The position numbers and the translations under genes are program-made. 64,000 nt of DNA from Rhodobiaceae bacterium UBA7804. GTDB lineage: Bacteria > Pseudomonadota > Alphaproteobacteria > Parvibaculales > Parvibaculaceae. A model generated the notes under the pieces. That model was given only the letters and a program-made list of their open reading frames with translations. It made no database searches and was not told the origin of the DNA. Where the stretch lies: NCBI GenBank assembly GCA_002480495.1, contig DLCG01000008.1, forward strand, positions 552,749-616,748. The letters run 5' to 3'. Below, piece after piece: positions 7,759 to 16,987 of the stretch; positions within the stretch are counted from its first letter, which is position 1, and each line of letters begins with the position of its first letter.

Positions 7759-8655
7759 TTGCGCGATCCATACGAAATCCTCGGTGTCGGACCCGGTGCC
7801 AGCGATGCGGATATCAAGGCCGCCTATCGCCGGCTCGCCAAGGAGCTGCATCCCGATACACGCGGCAGCTCAACCGCTCTCCACGCGCGCTTTCAGGAAG
7901 TGACCGCCGCCTACAATCAGCTGAAGGACGAGTCCGCGCGACGCCGTTTCGAGGCGGAGAGACTGAGCGAGGCTATACGCCAACGCTCCCGGCCTCAGCC
8001 CTCTTTCGAGGAAACGCCCGCCCCCGCATCCGCGGCGCCTGCGGATACGGGTGACGATGTCTTCAGCGAATTGTTCGAGGGTATCAAGAACGCAGGCAAG
8101 CGCGTCTTTCGCGCCCGCGGCGAAGACCACAGCTATCGCCTGCAGATCACCTTCATGGAGGCGGCAGCCGGCGCGAGGAAGCGAGTAAAGCTCGGCGACG
8201 GCAGGACGATCGAACTGGCCGTTCCTCCCGGCATGAGGGACGGGGGCAAGATACGTATGCGCGGTCAGGGCGGTGAAGGTCATGGCGGCGCGGCCGCCGG
8301 CGATGCGATCGTAACCGTCGAAGTCGCGGAGCATCCCTTCTTCATCCGCCAGGGCTGCGACATTCACCTAACCCTCCCGGTTACGCTGCCCGAAGCCGTT
8401 CTGGGGGCGAAGGTCGAGGTGCCGACCGTTTCCGGACCGGTGACGCTTACGATCCCGGCCGGTTCCAATTCAGGCACACGGCTCAGACTCAAGGGAAAAG
8501 GGGTCGCAGAGGAGGACGGCAAGGGACGCGGAGACCAGTACATCACCCTGTCGCTGGTGCTGCCGGAAGCGCCGGACAGCGCTCTCAAGGACTTTGCCGC
8601 AAGTTGGGCAGAAGGCCTCAAACACAATCCACGCAAGGCTTTTTCGCAAAACTGA
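7759..8655 (+). CDS. DnaJ-like co-chaperone (CbpA type), TTG start
   Basis: A 298-residue type II J-domain protein. The J domain covers residues 1-68 and begins RDPYEILGVGPGASDADIKAAYRRLAKELHPD; the HPD that stimulates DnaK ATPase is intact. There is no zinc-finger region. Residues about 125 to 280 form the two beta-domains of the client-binding C-terminus (for example GDGRTIELAVPPGMRDGGKIRMRGQGGEG). That matches CbpA/DjlA-type relatives rather than canonical DnaJ. The start is TTG at 7759, because the J domain begins immediately and GAGGGA lies upstream; no ATG fits. Its terminator-like hairpin and the fabI gene follow. Confidence 0.88.
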   Translation: MRDPYEILGVGPGASDADIKAAYRRLAKELHPDTRGSSTALHARFQEVTAAYNQLKDESARRRFEAERLSEAIRQRSRPQPSFEETPAPASAAPADTGDDVFSELFEGIKNAGKRVFRARGEDHSYRLQITFMEAAAGARKRVKLGDGRTIELAVPPGMRDGGKIRMRGQGGEGHGGAAAGDAIVTVEVAEHPFFIRQGCDIHLTLPVTLPEAVLGAKVEVPTVSGPVTLTIPAGSNSGTRLRLKGKGVAEEDGKGRGDQYITLSLVLPEAPDSALKDFAASWAEGLKHNPRKAFSQN

Positions 8656-8660
8656 ACGGT

Positions 8661-8681
8661 CACGAATCGACACGAATCGTG
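8661..8681. promoter_or_regulatory. Tandem CACGAATCG repeat ending in an 11-bp palindrome
   Basis: CACGAATCG occurs at 8661-8669 and again at 8671-8679. The second copy extends into the perfect odd palindrome CACGA-A-TCGTG (8671-8681). It lies between the DnaJ-like gene and fabI, just upstream of the hairpin with a T-tract. It could be an operator or part of the 3' structure of the upstream transcript; the sequence alone cannot decide. Confidence 0.3.
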
Positions 8682-8684
8682 AAG

Positions 8685-8713
8685 AAAGCCCATTCTGCAA
8701 GAACGGCTTTTTT
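8685..8713 (+). terminator. Putative intrinsic terminator after the DnaJ-like gene
   Basis: AAAGCC (8685-8690) pairs with GGCTTT (8705-8710) across a 14-base loop. The 3' arm runs into six consecutive T residues (8708-8713). The stem is short, so the strength is uncertain, but the position between two plus-strand genes and the T-tract fit a Rho-independent terminator. fabI would then need its own promoter in 8714-8782. Confidence 0.5.
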
Positions 8714-8782
8714 GTTAGACCGCTTAGGGCTTTTGTGTAGGATGCGGCTCGATTTTCGGCCAAGACAGTTCATGGGGAAGCG

Positions 8783-9622
8783 ATGAGCGAAGCCATCACC
8801 AGCACGAGCCCTGCCGTGAAGGGCAACCTGATGAAGGGCAAGCGCGGCCTCATCATGGGTGTCGCCAATAATCGTTCAATCGCCTGGGGCATCGCCAAGG
8901 CCTGTGCCGAACAGGGCGCCGAACTCGCTTTCACCTATCAGGGGGAAGCGCTGCAGAAACGCGTTTTCCCCCTCGCCGAATCCGTCGGTTCGAAGCTCGT
9001 CCTGCCCTGCGACGTGACGGATCCGATCAGCATGGATTCCGTCTTCGACCGTCTTTCGAAGGAATGGGGCAAGATCGACTTCTTCGTTCACGCCATCGCC
9101 TATTCGAACAAGGAAGAACTTGACGGGCGCTATGTCGATACGACGCTCGAGAACTTCACCGCCTCGATGGCTATTTCCTGCTACTCGCTTGCCGCGCTCT
9201 GCCAGCGCGCCGAGAAGCTGATGACGGATGGCGGCTCCATCGTGACGCTGACCTATTACGGGTCGGAGAAGGTTATCCCCCATTACAATGTGATGGGCGT
9301 TGCCAAGGCCGCTCTAGAAGCGAGCGTCCGCTATCTCGCGGTCGATCTCGGGCGCAACAATATCCGCGTCAATGCCGTGTCGGCAGGCCCGATCAAGACG
9401 CTCGCGGCATCGGGCATCGGCGACTTCCGCTACATCCTCAAGTGGAACGAGCTCAACTCGCCGCTCAAGCGCACGGTCACCATCGAGGAAGTGGGCAATA
9501 CCGCGCTCTATCTCCTTTCCGACCTCGGTTCGGGCGTCACGGGCGAGGTTCATCACGTCGATGCGGGCTACCACGTCGTCGGCATGAAGGCCGAAGACGC
9601 GCCCGATATGAGCATCGTCTGA
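8783..9622 (+). CDS. fabI: NADH-dependent enoyl-ACP reductase FabI
   Basis: A 279-residue atypical SDR that reduces trans-2-enoyl-ACP in the last step of each fatty-acid elongation cycle. It shows the FabI-specific cofactor segment GVANNRSIAWGIA near residues 31-43, and the catalytic pair in HYNVMGVAKAALE (Tyr-x6-Lys) after LTYYGSEK. AGPIKTLAASGIGDF is the substrate-flap region. Length is within the FabI range, with an extra N-terminal dozen residues before MKGKRGLIMG; an internal start at that Met is possible. It is followed 67 bases later by aroC on the same strand. FabI is the usual target of triclosan-like inhibitors. Confidence 0.95.
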   Translation: MSEAITSTSPAVKGNLMKGKRGLIMGVANNRSIAWGIAKACAEQGAELAFTYQGEALQKRVFPLAESVGSKLVLPCDVTDPISMDSVFDRLSKEWGKIDFFVHAIAYSNKEELDGRYVDTTLENFTASMAISCYSLAALCQRAEKLMTDGGSIVTLTYYGSEKVIPHYNVMGVAKAALEASVRYLAVDLGRNNIRVNAVSAGPIKTLAASGIGDFRYILKWNELNSPLKRTVTIEEVGNTALYLLSDLGSGVTGEVHHVDAGYHVVGMKAEDAPDMSIV

Positions 9623-9689
9623 CGATCTCCTGTATTGTTCCTGCCGGTTCACTGCGTAGGGAAGGCTCTCCGGAGCCGGACTGACTGCC

Positions 9690-10775
9690 ATGTCGCACAA
9701 TACGTTCGGTCATATCTTCCGCGTTACGACCTGGGGTGAAAGCCACGGGCCTGCGCTTGGCTGCGTCGTCGACGGGACGCCACCGCGCATCCCCCTGAAA
9801 GCCGAAGATATCCAACGCTGGCTTGACCGGCGGCGTCCGGGAACCTCGCGTTTCACGACACAGCGGCGCGAACCCGACACGGTGAAGATACTCTCCGGTA
9901 CGTTTGTCGAAGACGGCATCGAACTCACGACGGGTACACCCATTTCCCTGATGATCGAGAATGTCGACCAGCGCTCGAAGGACTATGGGGACATCGTCGA
10001 GAAGTTCCGTCCCGGCCATGCCGACTTCACCTATTTCTCGAAATACGGCATTCGCGACCACCGCGGTGGCGGACGCTCCTCCGCGCGCGAGACGGCGGCA
10101 CGTGTTGCGGCGGGCGGCATTGCGCGCGCCATGCTTCCGGGCATTACCATTCGCGGCGCGCTGGTGCAGATGGGGCCGCACAAGATCGACCGTGCAAACT
10201 GGGACTGGGAAGAGACCGAGAACAACCCTTTCTGGTGCCCTGATGCGAAAGCTGCCGCCGAATGGGAGAACTATCTTGATGGCGTGCGCAAGGCAGGTTC
10301 GTCCTGCGGCGCGGTGATCGAAGTGGTCGCTTCGGGCGTACCCGTTGGCCTCGGCGCGCCGATCTACGGGAAACTCGACGCAGACCTTGCGGGCGCGATG
10401 ATGAGCATCAACGCCGTCAAAGGCGTCGAGATCGGCGAAGGCTTCGCCGCTGCCGCACTGTCCGGCGAAGAGAACGCGGACGAGATGGAATCCACCAATC
10501 ACGGCCTCAGCTTCTCATCAAATCATGCGGGCGGCATTCTCGGGGGGATATCCACGGGACAGGACGTCGTCGTTCGTTTCGCGGTCAAACCCACCTCTTC
10601 CATTCTTTCGCCACGCAAGACAGTCACGAAGAGCGGCGAGGCGACGGAAATCGTGACAAAGGGCCGCCACGACCCTTGTGTCGGCATTCGCGCAGTTCCC
10701 GTCGGGGAAGCAATGATGGCTTGTGTCCTCGCGGATCATCTGATGCGTCACCGCGCACAAGTCGGCGAGAAATAG
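9690..10775 (+). CDS. aroC: Chorismate synthase
   Basis: A 361-residue enzyme that converts 5-enolpyruvylshikimate-3-phosphate to chorismate, the end of the shikimate pathway, using reduced FMN. Family signatures are present: GESHGPALGCVVDG at the N-terminus, RRPG with FTTQRREPD, YGIRDHRGGGRSSARETAARVAAGGIAR around residues 125-150, and the C-terminal SNHAGGILGGISTGQ and RHDPCVGIRAVPVGEAMMA. The length is typical for bacterial AroC. It ends 11 bases before the convergent stop of the RNA methyltransferase gene. Confidence 0.96.
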   Translation: MSHNTFGHIFRVTTWGESHGPALGCVVDGTPPRIPLKAEDIQRWLDRRRPGTSRFTTQRREPDTVKILSGTFVEDGIELTTGTPISLMIENVDQRSKDYGDIVEKFRPGHADFTYFSKYGIRDHRGGGRSSARETAARVAAGGIARAMLPGITIRGALVQMGPHKIDRANWDWEETENNPFWCPDAKAAAEWENYLDGVRKAGSSCGAVIEVVASGVPVGLGAPIYGKLDADLAGAMMSINAVKGVEIGEGFAAAALSGEENADEMESTNHGLSFSSNHAGGILGGISTGQDVVVRFAVKPTSSILSPRKTVTKSGEATEIVTKGRHDPCVGIRAVPVGEAMMACVLADHLMRHRAQVGEK

Positions 10776-10786
10776 GCCGATCTACT

Positions 10787-12031
10787 TCAGCTGCGGCGGA
10801 ATATACCCACCAGCTCGACATGCGCCGACCAGAGGAACTGGTCGACCGGCGTCACGCTTTCCAGACGATAGCCGCCATCGACAAGCGCCCTCGCATCGCG
10901 TGCGAAGGTTGCCGGATTGCAGGACACCGACACCACGAGCGGCACATCAGACTTCGCAATTTCTTCCGCCTGCGCGAGAGCGCCTGCCCTCGGCGGATCG
11001 ATGACAATGGCGTCGAACTTGTTCAATTCATCGGCAAGAAGCGGACGACGCGCGAGATCCCGCGCTTCGGTGGTGAGCGGCTTGAGGCCAAGTTCCGGCC
11101 CCTGGCGGCGCACCGCGCGGTCAAGCGCCGCCAGGGCCTTCTTCTCGCCTTCCACGGCATGGACCGCCGCATTTTCCACCAGCGCGGCTGAGAAGGTACC
11201 GCATCCAGCAAAGAGGTCGACAACGCGGCGGGCATGGCCCACGCCCTCCCGGACAAGACGGACAAGCGCCCCCTCGCCTCCGCCCGTCGGCTGAAGGAAG
11301 CCACCCACGGGCAGTGCGACACGCAATCCGGACAGATCGATCTCCGGCACGCGACGCTCGGCAACGACCTCACCATCCCAGGAGAGGCGCGCGATGTCTG
11401 CCGCTTGGGCGCGCTGGCCGAGTTCCGCCCGACGCGGCCCGTCCAGCGGCTTGCCGCCGCTCAACGCGACGTCGAGGCCATTCAGCGTCCATGTAACGAG
11501 AGCGGAGGCGCGCGTCCTTCGCGACAGACCCGGCAGAACAAGCTCGCCCAGTTTTGGTACGAAGTTCGCTATTTCGGGGATAACGAGCGGACATTCGGTG
11601 AGCGGCACGATGTCGTGGCTGCCGCGCATGTAGTAGCCGATTGTCACACCTTTCTTCGTTCGCGTGACGGCGAAGGTGGCGCGGCGGCGGCTTCGCGGCG
11701 CGGCCGAAACGAGCGGCGAGACCTCGATATCGAGCCCGCGAGCCCTCAACGCCGCCTCCACCTGCTCTCGCTTCCATGTTCCATAGGCGTCCTGCGCCAT
11801 ATGCTGAAGCGAGCAGCCGCCGCAGCGAGTGAAGTGTCTGCAAGGCGGCGAGACGCGTTCATGCGATGGTGTCACAATTTTCTGGAGGGATGCGCGGTCG
11901 CCCTCTTCAAGCGCGACGCGCACACGCTCGCCCGGCAGCACGTAAGGCACGTAGAGCGTACTTCCGTCGATCTCGGCAATGCCGTCTGCCTGTGCACCCA
12001 ACGCGCGAATATCGACCTCGATCTCAGTCAT
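10787..12031 (-). CDS. Class I SAM-dependent RNA methyltransferase (TrmA/RlmD-like)
   Basis: A 414-residue protein with an N-terminal TRAM RNA-binding domain (about residues 1-60), then a cluster of cysteines in CRHFTRCGGCSLQHM and a later TECPL. These are the expected [4Fe-4S] ligands of RumA/RlmD-type m5U methyltransferases. The SAM domain shows VVDLFAGCGTFS and VIDPPRAGA, and the nucleophile-containing SCNPATFARDA lies near the C-terminus. The family methylates uridine C5 in tRNA or 23S rRNA; which one is not decided here. Its ATG overlaps the tlyA stop (ATGA), implying translational coupling. Confidence 0.88.
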   Translation of the reverse strand: MTEIEVDIRALGAQADGIAEIDGSTLYVPYVLPGERVRVALEEGDRASLQKIVTPSHERVSPPCRHFTRCGGCSLQHMAQDAYGTWKREQVEAALRARGLDIEVSPLVSAAPRSRRRATFAVTRTKKGVTIGYYMRGSHDIVPLTECPLVIPEIANFVPKLGELVLPGLSRRTRASALVTWTLNGLDVALSGGKPLDGPRRAELGQRAQAADIARLSWDGEVVAERRVPEIDLSGLRVALPVGGFLQPTGGGEGALVRLVREGVGHARRVVDLFAGCGTFSAALVENAAVHAVEGEKKALAALDRAVRRQGPELGLKPLTTEARDLARRPLLADELNKFDAIVIDPPRAGALAQAEEIAKSDVPLVVSVSCNPATFARDARALVDGGYRLESVTPVDQFLWSAHVELVGIFRRS

Positions 12032-12771
12032 GTTTTACGCGCCACGATCAGGAATTCGCGATTGCCGTCGCCGCCCTCGATAGGGCTTGGCGTGACACCA
12101 AGCACCTGCCACTTCATTTCATCTTCAAGCCAGCGCGAGATATCCCCGCAAATGCGCTCATGGATTTCAGGATCGCGTACGATGCCGCCTTTGCCGACAT
12201 TCTGCGGCCCAGCCTCGAATTGCGGCTTGATGAGCGCGACAAGGTGCGCATTCCGCTCCGCAAGAGCGAGCGCTGGCGGCAGCGCTTTCCGTAGACCGAT
12301 AAAGCTCAGATCGGCGGTTATGAAGGAGAAGTTTTCGGGCACAAGTTCGCGTGTGAGATCGCGCGCATTCAGGCCTTCGACTGAGCGCACATGCGGATTT
12401 CCGGCGAGTTCCTTCGCTAATTGTCCGTGGCCGACATCGATGGCGACAACTTGTGCCGCACCACGCTCAAGCAATACCTGCGTGAAGCCGCCCGTCGATG
12501 CGCCGAGGTCGAGACATGCGAGGCCGGAGGGATCGAGCGAAAACACATCGAGCGCATGAAGGAGTTTCAGGGCACCGCGCGACACATAAGCCCTGTCCGG
12601 CGCGCTGAACTCGACATCTTCATCCGCCGCCACCATCTCGGAAGGTTTCGACGCCACTTGTCCCCGCAAACGCACCTGGCCAGCCTTGATCGCAGCCTGC
12701 GCGCGGGCGCGCGTCGCGACGAGACCTCGTTCGACCAGTGCGAGGTCGAGGCGCATTTTGTCCTGTTGCAT
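12028..12771 (-). CDS. tlyA: TlyA-family rRNA 2'-O-methyltransferase (hemolysin A family)
   Basis: A 247-residue protein with an S4 RNA-binding domain (residues about 5-65: LVERGLVATRARAQAAIKAG) fused to a Rossmann methyltransferase of the FtsJ/RrmJ type. The methyltransferase shows CLDLGASTGGFTQVLLERGA, ITADLSFIGLRKALPP and LIKPQFEAG. Characterised TlyA proteins 2'-O-methylate cytidines in 16S and/or 23S rRNA and influence capreomycin susceptibility; the hemolysin name is historical. It sits between dxs (8-base gap) and the RNA methyltransferase (4-base overlap) in the minus-strand run. Confidence 0.92.
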   Translation of the reverse strand: MQQDKMRLDLALVERGLVATRARAQAAIKAGQVRLRGQVASKPSEMVAADEDVEFSAPDRAYVSRGALKLLHALDVFSLDPSGLACLDLGASTGGFTQVLLERGAAQVVAIDVGHGQLAKELAGNPHVRSVEGLNARDLTRELVPENFSFITADLSFIGLRKALPPALALAERNAHLVALIKPQFEAGPQNVGKGGIVRDPEIHERICGDISRWLEDEMKWQVLGVTPSPIEGGDGNREFLIVARKT

Positions 12772-12779
12772 GAAATGGC

Positions 12780-14726
12780 TCAGACGAGTTTCGGCAGAGG
12801 CTGCGGCGCAAGCTCACGCAAATCCGCGATCTGCCGTTCGAGACCGAGCGCAGCAATCGCCGTCTCCGCGATCTGGGCCGCATTGAGGCCCGCGGCGTCG
12901 TACATCTTCTCGGGCTTGTCTTGATCGATGAAGATGTCGGGCATCGCCATTGGCCGCACTTTCAATCCCCGGTCGAGTGCGCCTGAACGGGCAAGGAAAT
13001 CGAGCACATGGCTCGAAAAGCCGCCGATTGAGCCCTCTTCGACGGTAATCAGCACTTCATGCTCGCGGGCGAGACGCGCCACGAGCTCCTCGTCCAGAGG
13101 CTTCACGAAGCGTGCATCCGCAACTGTCGTGGAGAGGCCGAGCGCATTCAGATGATCCGCCGCTTTCAGCGCTTCAGCCAGACGCGTGCCGAGCGAAAGG
13201 ATCGCAACCTTGGAGCCTTCACGCAGAATGCGGCCCTTGCCGATTTCGAGCGGTGTGCCGATCACCGGCATTTCGATGCCGACGCCCTCGCCCCGGGGAT
13301 AGCGAAAGGAGGATGGGCGGTCGTCGATTTCGACCGCCGTCGCAACCATGTGCTTCAGTTCCGCCTCATCCGCCGCCGCCATGACGACGAAACCCGGAAG
13401 GCAAGCAAGATAGGTAATGTCGAAGGAACCCGCATGAGTGGGGCCGTCCGCACCGACGAGCCCTGCACGATCGATTGCAAAACGCACGGGAAGCCGCTGG
13501 ATCGCCACGTCGTGTACGACCTGGTCATAGGCGCGTTGGAGGAAGGTCGAATAAATTGCCGCGAAAGGCTTGAACCCCTCCGACGCCAGACCGGCGGCGA
13601 ATGTCACGCCATGTTGCTCGGCAATGCCGACATCGAAGGTGCGCGCCGGGAATTTCTCGCCGAAGAGATCGAGGCCTGTGCCCGAAGGCATGGCCGCCGT
13701 GACGGCAACGATCTTGTCGTCTTGTTCCGCGTGAGCGATCAGCGCTTCCGCGAAGACCTTGGTGTAGCTCGGCGCATTGGCTTTCGCCTTCGCCTGTGCG
13801 CCGGTCACGACATCGAACTTCGAAACGCCGTGATACTTGTCCTCGGCAGCTTCGGCGGGCGCATAGCCCTTGCCCTTCTGTGTGACGACGTGAACGAGGA
13901 TCGGGCCCTCGGCGTCACGCACGTTCTTCAGCACAGGCAGAAGATGGTCGAGGTTATGCCCGTCTATCGGACCGACATAATAAAGACCCAGCTCCTCAAA
14001 GAGAGTGCCGCCGCCCGACGCCATGCCGCGCGCATATTCCTCGGCGCGGCGTGCGCTTTCCTCGAGCCGCTTCGGCAGGAGCTTCGCAAGCTGCTTGCCG
14101 AGATGACGCATCGACCGATAGGTGCCGCCCGAAAGAAGCCGCGCCAGATAGGCGCTCATGGCACCGACGGGCGGCGCGATCGACATGTCGTTGTCGTTCA
14201 GGATGATGATGAGGCGGCTGTCCATGGAGCCGGCATTATTCATCGCCTCATAGGCCATGCCGGCGGACATGGCGCCATCGCCTATAACGGCGATGACGTT
14301 GTTCTTTTCACCCTTGAGATCCCGGGCAACGGCCATGCCGAGCCCGGCGGAAATGGAGGTGGATGAATGCGCCGCGCCGAAGGGGTCGTATTCGCTTTCG
14401 GCGCGCTTCGTGAAGCCCGAAAGCCCGCCCCCCTGCCGGAGCGTGCGGATACGGTCGCGGCGGCCGGTCAGGATCTTGTGCGGATAGGCCTGATGGCCGA
14501 CATCCCAGATGACCCTGTCTTCCGGCGTATTGAAAACGTAGTGGAGCGCCACGGTGAGTTCGACCACGCCGAGCCCGGCACCGAGGTGGCCGCCCGTCTG
14601 GGAGACGGCGTCGATCATCTCCGCACGCAGCTCGTCGGCAAGCTGGCGCAGATCGCCCTCACTCATCGCGCGGAGATCCGCCGGCGTGTTTACCCGGTCA
14701 AGCAGGGGGGTAACGGGACTGGTCAA
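12780..14726 (-). CDS. dxs: 1-deoxy-D-xylulose-5-phosphate synthase, TTG start
   Basis: A 648-residue ThDP enzyme that condenses pyruvate and glyceraldehyde-3-phosphate, the entry step of the MEP isoprenoid pathway. Clear blocks are HLGAGLGVVELTVALHYVF, the ThDP-binding GDGAMSAGMAYEAMNNAG ending in NDNDMSI, DVGIAEQHGVTFAAGLA with the catalytic Glu, and GPTHAGSFD. The start is TTG at 14726: GAGGTGAG lies five bases upstream and the N-terminus SPVTPLLDRVNTPADLR aligns with known Dxs. The next gene upstream is ispA, which makes the farnesyl product downstream in the same pathway. Confidence 0.95.
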   Translation of the reverse strand: MTSPVTPLLDRVNTPADLRAMSEGDLRQLADELRAEMIDAVSQTGGHLGAGLGVVELTVALHYVFNTPEDRVIWDVGHQAYPHKILTGRRDRIRTLRQGGGLSGFTKRAESEYDPFGAAHSSTSISAGLGMAVARDLKGEKNNVIAVIGDGAMSAGMAYEAMNNAGSMDSRLIIILNDNDMSIAPPVGAMSAYLARLLSGGTYRSMRHLGKQLAKLLPKRLEESARRAEEYARGMASGGGTLFEELGLYYVGPIDGHNLDHLLPVLKNVRDAEGPILVHVVTQKGKGYAPAEAAEDKYHGVSKFDVVTGAQAKAKANAPSYTKVFAEALIAHAEQDDKIVAVTAAMPSGTGLDLFGEKFPARTFDVGIAEQHGVTFAAGLASEGFKPFAAIYSTFLQRAYDQVVHDVAIQRLPVRFAIDRAGLVGADGPTHAGSFDITYLACLPGFVVMAAADEAELKHMVATAVEIDDRPSSFRYPRGEGVGIEMPVIGTPLEIGKGRILREGSKVAILSLGTRLAEALKAADHLNALGLSTTVADARFVKPLDEELVARLAREHEVLITVEEGSIGGFSSHVLDFLARSGALDRGLKVRPMAMPDIFIDQDKPEKMYDAAGLNAAQIAETAIAALGLERQIADLRELAPQPLPKLV

Positions 14727-14810
14727 TACTCACCTCGGCCGCGGGGGCCAGATTCGGCCAAAGCTGGCCCTGAATGGAGAGCCGGAAAATCGCGTGCCAT
14801 CCCGACGCTC

Positions 14811-15719
14811 TCAGTTGCGGCGCGTTATAACGAAATGAGCCGCCTGACGCAAAAGATCGGCTCTTTCATCAAACAAATCAAGATGTTGGATAGCCTGGTC
14901 GGCCAGCATCCGGGCCTGGGCGCGGGCCCGTTCCAACCCGAGAATCGAGACGAAAGTCGCCTTCCCCGCCGCCGCGTCCTTGCCGGCGGTCTTGCCCAGC
15001 GTCGCCGCATCGGCCTCGACGTCGAGAATGTCGTCGGCGATCTGGTAGGCAAGGCCCATATCGTGTGCGTAGGCGTGCAGGGCGTGGTCCGCTTCCGGCG
15101 AAGCGCGGCCGAGCACGGCGCCTGCTTCGCAGCAGAAGGAGATGAGAGCCCCCGTCTTCAACTGCTGAAGGCGCGTAATCCCCACCATGTCGAGCGTCTT
15201 GCCTTCACTTGCGAGATCGATCATCTGGCCGCCGACCATGCCATGAGCCCCCGCCGCGCGCGCGAGACGGCGCACGAGTTCCACGCGGACGCGTGCCCGC
15301 TCATGGGTCTGCGGATCGGCAAGAATATCGAAAGCAAGCGTAAGCAATGCATCGCCTGCGAGGATCGCCGTCGCCTCATCATATTCACGGTGGGCCGAGG
15401 GCGCTCCATGCCTGAGATCGTCGTCATCCATGGCGGGAAGATCGTCATGGACGAGGGAATAGATATGCACACATTCGGCGGCGGCGGCCGCACGCAGGGC
15501 AGACTCCGCCGCAACCCCGAAGAGCGAGGCACTCTGGCAGACGAGAAAGGGACGGAACCGCTTGCCGCCGCCAAGCGCGGCGTAGCGCATCGCCTCGGCC
15601 AGACGGCCTTCCGGACCTTCGGGCCGCGGCAGAAGACGATCGAGCATCTGCGCCACATCATCCGCCGCAGCCGAGAGCGCGGTTTCGAATGATCTGTCCT
15701 TGCCGGAGGGTTCTGACAT
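14811..15719 (-). CDS. ispA: Polyprenyl synthetase, farnesyl diphosphate synthase type
   Basis: A 302-residue class I prenyltransferase. The first aspartate-rich motif is DDLPAMDDDD (DDxxxxD form, FARM) near residue 93, with the FPP-synthase-like CVHIYSLVHDD before it. The second motif is QIADDILDVE (SARM). GGGKRFRPFLV provides the substrate-binding lysine and arginine. The insertion type in the FARM is that of bacterial FPP/GPP synthases. It is placed between xseB and dxs, a common alphaproteobacterial order, with 13 bases to xseB and 84 bases to dxs. Confidence 0.92.
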   Translation of the reverse strand: MSEPSGKDRSFETALSAAADDVAQMLDRLLPRPEGPEGRLAEAMRYAALGGGKRFRPFLVCQSASLFGVAAESALRAAAAAECVHIYSLVHDDLPAMDDDDLRHGAPSAHREYDEATAILAGDALLTLAFDILADPQTHERARVRVELVRRLARAAGAHGMVGGQMIDLASEGKTLDMVGITRLQQLKTGALISFCCEAGAVLGRASPEADHALHAYAHDMGLAYQIADDILDVEADAATLGKTAGKDAAAGKATFVSILGLERARAQARMLADQAIQHLDLFDERADLLRQAAHFVITRRN

Positions 15720-15732
15720 TGGCGCCGGACGC

Positions 15733-15993
15733 TCAGTCCACGTCCAGCGGTTCAGTGCCCGAAGGCTCGCCGGAAGAGGAAAGAGTGATCTTCTCGATCT
15801 TCGCCTCGGCCGCCTTCAGACGTGCTTCGCAATGCGCCTTCAGCGCCGTACCGCGCTCGTAGAGTTCGATCGACCTTTCGAGCGGCGCCTCGCCGGATTC
15901 GAGCTGACCGACGATCTTCTCAAGCTGCGCAAGCGCCTCCTCGAAGCTCAGCTTTTCGATGTCCTTATGGGCGTCGGCTTTGGCGGCGGACAT
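15733..15993 (-). CDS. xseB: Exodeoxyribonuclease VII small subunit
   Basis: An 86-residue, highly charged helical protein with the family core LSFEEALAQLEKIVGQLESGEAPLERSIELYERGTALKAHCEARLKAAEAKIE. XseB associates with XseA to form exonuclease VII, which degrades single-stranded DNA from both ends. The acidic tail is variable between species. xseA is not in the window. It is followed closely by ispA. Confidence 0.93.
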   Translation of the reverse strand: MSAAKADAHKDIEKLSFEEALAQLEKIVGQLESGEAPLERSIELYERGTALKAHCEARLKAAEAKIEKITLSSSGEPSGTEPLDVD

Positions 15994-16026
15994 GGTCGTC
16001 TCCTCTCGCGCGGGTCTTCACGATCT

Positions 16027-16956
16027 TCAGGCAGCGAGCATCAGCGCCTTCACATGCGCCGCCGCGCTCGCCGCCAGCGCCTTCAAGTCATACCCGCCCT
16101 CAAGGGCGGAAACAACGCGGCCGCCGCAGAGCCTGTCCGCCGCCTTCACGAGTTCGGCGGTCGCCCAGCCGAAGTCCTCGTCGGTGAGGCGGAGATTGGC
16201 CAGCGGGTCCGCCATATGCGCATCGAAACCCGCCGAAATGAAGAGGAAATCAGGGCGAAATTGCTCAATCGTGGGGATAACCGCGTCCGACATGGCGGTG
16301 CGGAATTCCTCCGAACCTGCGCCAGGCGGAAGGCAGCGATTATAGATGTTGCCGAGACCGTGCTCGCTCGCCCTGCCCGTGCCCGGATAGAGCGGCCATT
16401 GATGCGTCGATATGTAGAGAAGCGAGGGATCGGTCTCAAAGGCAGCCTGTGTGCCATTGCCGTGATGCACGTCGAAATCGACCACGGCGACGCGCGCGCA
16501 GCCATGCATGGCGCGGGCATGAAGCGCGCCGATGGCGATGTTGTTGAAAAGACAAAAGCCCATGGCGGTTTCAGGTTCGGCATGATGTCCGGGCGGGCGC
16601 ACGGCGCAGAAACCGTTGCGCGCCCTGCCCGCCATGACCTCGTCCACGGCGTGGACGACAGCGCCCGCAGCACGATACGCAGCCTCCAGCGAGCCCGGCG
16701 ACATGGCGGTGTCAGCATCGATCCGGCGGAAGCCTTCCTGCGGCGCCGAGCCCTCGATGAAGTCGATATGTCCTTCCGGATGCACGCGTGCGATCTGCTC
16801 GCGCGTCGCTCGCGGCGCCTCTACACGCTGGAGCAGCGCGAATTCCTCGGCTTCGAGTGCGCCCAAGACCGCGCGCAGACGGTCCACGCATTCGGGATGG
16901 CCCGGCGGCGTCTCATGTTCGAGACAGGCGGAATGGGTGACGAGGAGCGTGGTCAT
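16027..16956 (-). CDS. Histone-deacetylase-family amidohydrolase (AcuC/HDAC-like)
   Basis: A 309-residue arginase/deacetylase-fold zinc hydrolase. The motifs are complete: RPPGHHAEPETAMGFCLFNN supplies the paired catalytic histidines, VVDFDVHHGNG and ISAGFDAH the zinc-binding Asp, His and Asp. YPGTG appears after the STHQWP strand. Bacterial members deacetylate polyamines or acetoin-pathway proteins or act on other acetylated molecules; the substrate here is unknown. The gene lies upstream of xseB with 33 bases between and is probably the first gene of the isoprenoid/RNA-methylation run. Confidence 0.9.
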   Translation of the reverse strand: MTTLLVTHSACLEHETPPGHPECVDRLRAVLGALEAEEFALLQRVEAPRATREQIARVHPEGHIDFIEGSAPQEGFRRIDADTAMSPGSLEAAYRAAGAVVHAVDEVMAGRARNGFCAVRPPGHHAEPETAMGFCLFNNIAIGALHARAMHGCARVAVVDFDVHHGNGTQAAFETDPSLLYISTHQWPLYPGTGRASEHGLGNIYNRCLPPGAGSEEFRTAMSDAVIPTIEQFRPDFLFISAGFDAHMADPLANLRLTDEDFGWATAELVKAADRLCGGRVVSALEGGYDLKALAASAAAHVKALMLAA

Positions 16957-16987
16957 AAATTCAGCCTAGCACATGGCCGGACCGGCT

